NCBI GenBank assembly: GCA_031258625.1
Contig: JAIRMO010000148.1
Location: 1-9,080, forward strand
Direction: 5' to 3'
DNA from: Spirochaetaceae bacterium
GTDB taxonomy: Bacteria > Spirochaetota > Spirochaetia > Treponematales > Breznakiellaceae
Length of the DNA: 9,080 nt
This document shows, one piece after another, positions 7,768-9,080 of the stretch (position 1 is the stretch's first letter; each line of letters starts with the position of its first letter). The position numbers and the translations under genes are program-made. The notes below the pieces were generated by a model. The model ran no database searches, was not told the origin of the DNA, and was given only the letters and a program-made list of their open reading frames with translations.

Positions 7768-8241
7768 TTAATCCAGGGTAATGAGTACGTCCTCATATTT
7801 TTTGATAATACCATGAGCCCCCTGGGAATCACCCTGGGTAATCAGATCCGTATAAAACTGGGGGTTATCCAACAATTCAGCAAGGCGTTTTAACATACGC
7901 AGGTGCTGTTCCGTATCCTTTTGCGGGGCCAGCATCATAAATAACAGGTAAACCGGTTCTCCGTCCAGGGCATCGTAATCGATCCCTTTTTTTGAGATTC
8001 CTAAAATACCATGAACCGTATCAACCGCGTTGGTTTTTCCATGGGGAATCCCTATCCCCTTCTGGATCCCGGTGGACATCTTTGATTCCCGAAGCCTCAG
8101 GGCTTCAAGGATCTCCTCCCTGGCATTTGATTTAAAGGCCTGACAGAATTGGTCGACCAGTTCTTCAAACGCTTCTTCCTTATCTTCCGCTTCAAGCCCC
8201 ACTTTGATTAATTCGGGCGGAAATACCTCATAAAGGAACAT
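7768..8241 (-). CDS. ptsN: PtsN-like PTS EIIA domain protein (nitrogen-type phosphocarrier)
   Basis: Single-domain EIIA of the fructose/mannitol/Ntr family, 157 residues, the normal length for PtsN. The phosphoacceptor is His67 in GIGIPHGKTNAV, preceded by EALRLRESKMSTGIQKG, the typical run into the active site. Later parts are VYLLFMMLAPQKDTEQHLRM and LKRLAELLDNPQFY, also characteristic. In the family, PtsN takes phosphate from NPr/HPr-like proteins and regulates other proteins (for example potassium transporters and kinases) rather than sugar uptake; no EIIB or EIIC partner is visible here. The ATG at 8241 has GGGGG (8251-8255) 9 nt upstream. The gene lies 24 nt after secG and 14 nt before the stalk subunit, suggesting cotranscription. 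Regulation of the ATPase by it is only a possibility. Confidence 0.92.
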   Translation of the reverse strand: MFLYEVFPPELIKVGLEAEDKEEAFEELVDQFCQAFKSNAREEILEALRLRESKMSTGIQKGIGIPHGKTNAVDTVHGILGISKKGIDYDALDGEPVYLLFMMLAPQKDTEQHLRMLKRLAELLDNPQFYTDLITQGDSQGAHGIIKKYEDVLITLD

Positions 8242-8265
8242 CGATCGTAACCCCCGACTATTGAC

Positions 8266-8610
8266 CTATTCGGACTCCGCCGGGAGTTCGGTGTTTTCAA
8301 CTTCATCCCCCTGCCACCAATTACTGTCCGCTTCTATTACCGACTCCTGAACCGCCGATTCCACGCGGGAACCGCCGGGGGTCCGGTTAACGAGGGCTAA
8401 ACCGACGCTGATCACCAGAAAGAGGGCGCCTAAGATACCGGTCGCCCGGGTCAACACATTACCCGATCGGGATCCAAAGGCCGAACCGCTTCCGCCGGCA
8501 AAAATCCCCCCCAAACTATCCCCTTCTTCGTTTTGGATCAACACCAAAAGGATGAGCAAGATCGCCACAATTACGAAAAAGATCAACAATAAAATACCAA
8601 GTATCGTCAT
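8266..8610 (-). CDS. secG: Protein translocase subunit SecG
   Basis: Small accessory membrane subunit of the SecYEG translocon, 114 residues. Two membrane helices are clear: residues about 2-25 (MTILGILLLIFFVIVAILLI start) and about 57-75 (TGILGALFLVISVGLALVNR). Between them is the family signature QNEEGDSLGGIFAGGSGSAF and GSRSGNVLTRATG, nearly invariant in SecG. The tail (about 76-114) is acidic with a Trp-Trp pair (ADSNWWQGDEVENTELPAES), longer than the minimal Bacillus form. ATG at 8610 has GGAG at 8619-8622, 8 nt upstream. It is the first gene after a roughly 315-base non-coding stretch and the likely lead gene of the operon. Confidence 0.95.
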   Translation of the reverse strand: MTILGILLLIFFVIVAILLILLVLIQNEEGDSLGGIFAGGSGSAFGSRSGNVLTRATGILGALFLVISVGLALVNRTPGGSRVESAVQESVIEADSNWWQGDEVENTELPAESE

Positions 8611-8638
8611 GTATATTTCTCCATCCCCCTACTCTAAA

Positions 8639-8667
8639 TTTATACAAAATACCCAATAAATAAAAGC
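8639..8667 (-). promoter_or_regulatory. Weak candidate promoter for secG and the ATPase operon
   Basis: On the minus strand TATAAA (8639-8644) matches the -10 consensus at 5 of 6 positions, and the -35 position 17 nt away reads GCTTTT, which is poor. A start near 8632 would give a short leader containing the secG Shine-Dalgarno and lies downstream of the terminator-like hairpin at 8664-8683. An alternative is TTGATA (8709-8714) with TATGTA at 18 nt spacing, but that would place the hairpin in the leader. Not confirmed. Confidence 0.3.
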
Positions 8668-8683
8668 CCCCGGCCGGGAACTT
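8664..8683 (-). terminator. Terminator-like hairpin upstream of secG
   Basis: On the minus strand, AAGTTCCC GGCC GGGGGCTT folds as an 8-bp stem (two T-G wobbles) with a 4-nt loop, followed by TTATTTATTG. This suits a rho-independent terminator for transcripts arriving from the right, or an attenuator if a promoter lies upstream of it. Confidence 0.45.
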
Positions 8684-8736
8684 ATACATAAATCGCCCGT
8701 TGTCCGAATATCAAATTTTGAAATTACTTTTAAATT

Positions 8737-8766
8737 AAACCGGTTAAAGGGGTCCAAAAACCGGTT
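8737..8766. repeat. Two 9-bp direct repeats, AAACCGGTT, 21 bp apart
   Basis: AAACCGGTT occurs at 8737-8745 and 8758-8766; each contains the palindrome AACCGGTT. A spacing of 21 bp is two helical turns, as expected for operator half-sites on one face of DNA. They lie about 130-155 bp upstream of secG. No regulator is identified. Confidence 0.4.
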
Positions 8767-8796
8767 GTTTTAAACCCCTTCTCCATAGAGGCTTTC

Positions 8797-8816
8797 CCAA
8801 AACTTTTCAGTTTTGG
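8797..8816. repeat. Inverted repeat CCAAAAC / GTTTTGG
   Basis: Perfect 7-bp stem around a 6-nt loop, extendable by TTCC/GGAA past one bulged C. There is no U-tract on either side, so it is not a good terminator. Its role is unknown. Confidence 0.4.
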
Positions 8817-8837
8817 AACAGGTCCCATAATACCCTC

Positions 8838-8874
8838 AAAAAAAAACTTATTCAAGGCGGCGCAATGCCTCAAA
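8838..8874 (-). terminator. Likely terminator of the gene entering from the right
   Basis: On the minus strand TTTGAGGC pairs with GCCTTGAA (8 bp with two wobbles) over an 8-nt loop, followed by TAAG and then a run of nine Ts (8838-8846). It lies about 50 nt after the stop at 8927. The long T-run makes this the most terminator-like site in the window, even though the stem is only moderate. Confidence 0.55.
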
Positions 8875-8926
8875 ATTAATCTAGCCGAAAAGGGGGCGGT
8901 TTCTCAAAACCAAAACCTAGCCGAAA
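8869..8926. repeat. Imperfect direct repeat with CTCAAAA...CTAGCCGAAA ends
   Basis: Two copies, 8869-8890 (22 nt) and 8903-8926 (24 nt), both begin CTCAAAA and end CTAGCCGAAA; the interior differs (TTAAT against CCAAAAC). The right copy directly abuts the stop codon of the partial gene. This may be a small duplication at a gene or element end. Confidence 0.5.
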
Positions 8927-9080
8927 TCAGACCGCTTGGGCCTGTTCCGCCTCCTGACAACAGGCCTGTTTCATACTTGCCTTTTCACGATTTATTTTCA
9001 AGAGCCGTTCCACCGCCTGGTTGAGCCGGGTATTCAGCTCTACCGGGTTTTGCCCGTCTTTCCGCCGCTTCAGTTCCGCT
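8927..9080 (-). CDS. C-terminal tail of an unidentified protein (partial)
   Basis: An open minus-strand frame enters from the right edge and ends at TGA (8927-8929), giving 50 residues: AELKRRKDGQNPVELNTRLN, then QAVERLLKINREKASMKQ and ACCQEAEQAQAV. It is charged, predicted helical and without membrane segments. I do not recognise the protein. The LNTRLNQAVERLLKIN pattern and flanking repeats loosely recall the end of a transposase or integrase, but this is weak. The frame is supported by coding-like composition and by the terminator-like site just downstream. It contains the 12-bp palindrome AACAGGCCTGTT (8959-8970). Confidence 0.55.
   Translation of the reverse strand, partial: AELKRRKDGQNPVELNTRLNQAVERLLKINREKASMKQACCQEAEQAQAV

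Larger units (their letters stand above)
8611..8926. other. Non-coding stretch between an unidentified gene and secG
   Basis: About 315 bases without a convincing gene, distinctly more AT-rich than the rest. From right to left it holds the imperfect direct repeat, a likely terminator, a hairpin, two AAACCGGTT repeats, an AT-rich palindrome near 8711-8721 (TCAAATTTTGA), a second terminator-like hairpin and a weak secG promoter. No tRNA or known RNA was recognised. Confidence 0.6.

Noticed and set aside
8815..8948. GGAACAGG (8815-8822) and CCTGTTCC (8941-8948) as terminal inverted repeats of a small element
   Set aside because: Only 8 bp match, one copy is within the partial gene, and there are no flanking target duplications.
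8959..8970. Palindrome AACAGGCCTGTT as a regulatory site
   Set aside because: It lies inside the coding frame of the partial gene and is short enough to occur by chance.

Overview
The window is almost entirely one minus-strand gene cluster for a bacterial V/A-type rotary ATPase, preceded by secG and a ptsN-like gene. Reading in the direction of transcription (right to left) the order is: the C-terminal tail of an unidentified gene, a roughly 315-base non-coding stretch, secG, ptsN-like EIIA, a short coiled-coil stalk subunit (G/H type), subunit C, membrane subunit I, membrane rotor subunit K, then F, E, A and the first 345 codons of B, which runs off the left edge. Subunit D is not visible and would be expected just beyond that edge. 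The long plus-strand open frames opposite A, B and other genes are shadows of GC-rich codon use, not genes.

The best guess for the organism is a spirochete of the Treponema group with fairly GC-rich DNA. Support comes from V-type rather than F-type subunits, the I-K-F-E-A-B order (one of the V-ATPase cluster layouts I associate with treponemes), and a two-helix K subunit with a signal-peptide-like N-terminus. This is inference from layout and sequence feel; no database search was possible.

Layout: genes from secG to I are packed with gaps of 24, 14 and 1 nt, then a 4-nt ATGA overlap between C and I. The exception is a 151-nt gap between I and K that holds three consecutive perfect inverted repeats, one of them terminator-like, followed by a strong Shine-Dalgarno for K. 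K, F and E are then separated by only 6 nt each, with no clear Shine-Dalgarno for F or E, and A overlaps the end of E by 8 nt with its own strong Shine-Dalgarno and a GTG start. B follows 37 nt later with a strong Shine-Dalgarno.

How it works together: A and B form the catalytic hexamer, C and F belong to the central axle and its socket, E with the G/H-like helix forms the peripheral stalk, and I plus the K ring form the ion channel and rotor. SecG (translocon) and the PtsN-like EIIA look co-transcribed with the ATPase. The most interesting points are the structured I-K junction, which may set K ring stoichiometry, and the physical linkage of a phosphotransfer regulator to the ATPase genes. 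I did not find evidence of a wholly new biological system here.
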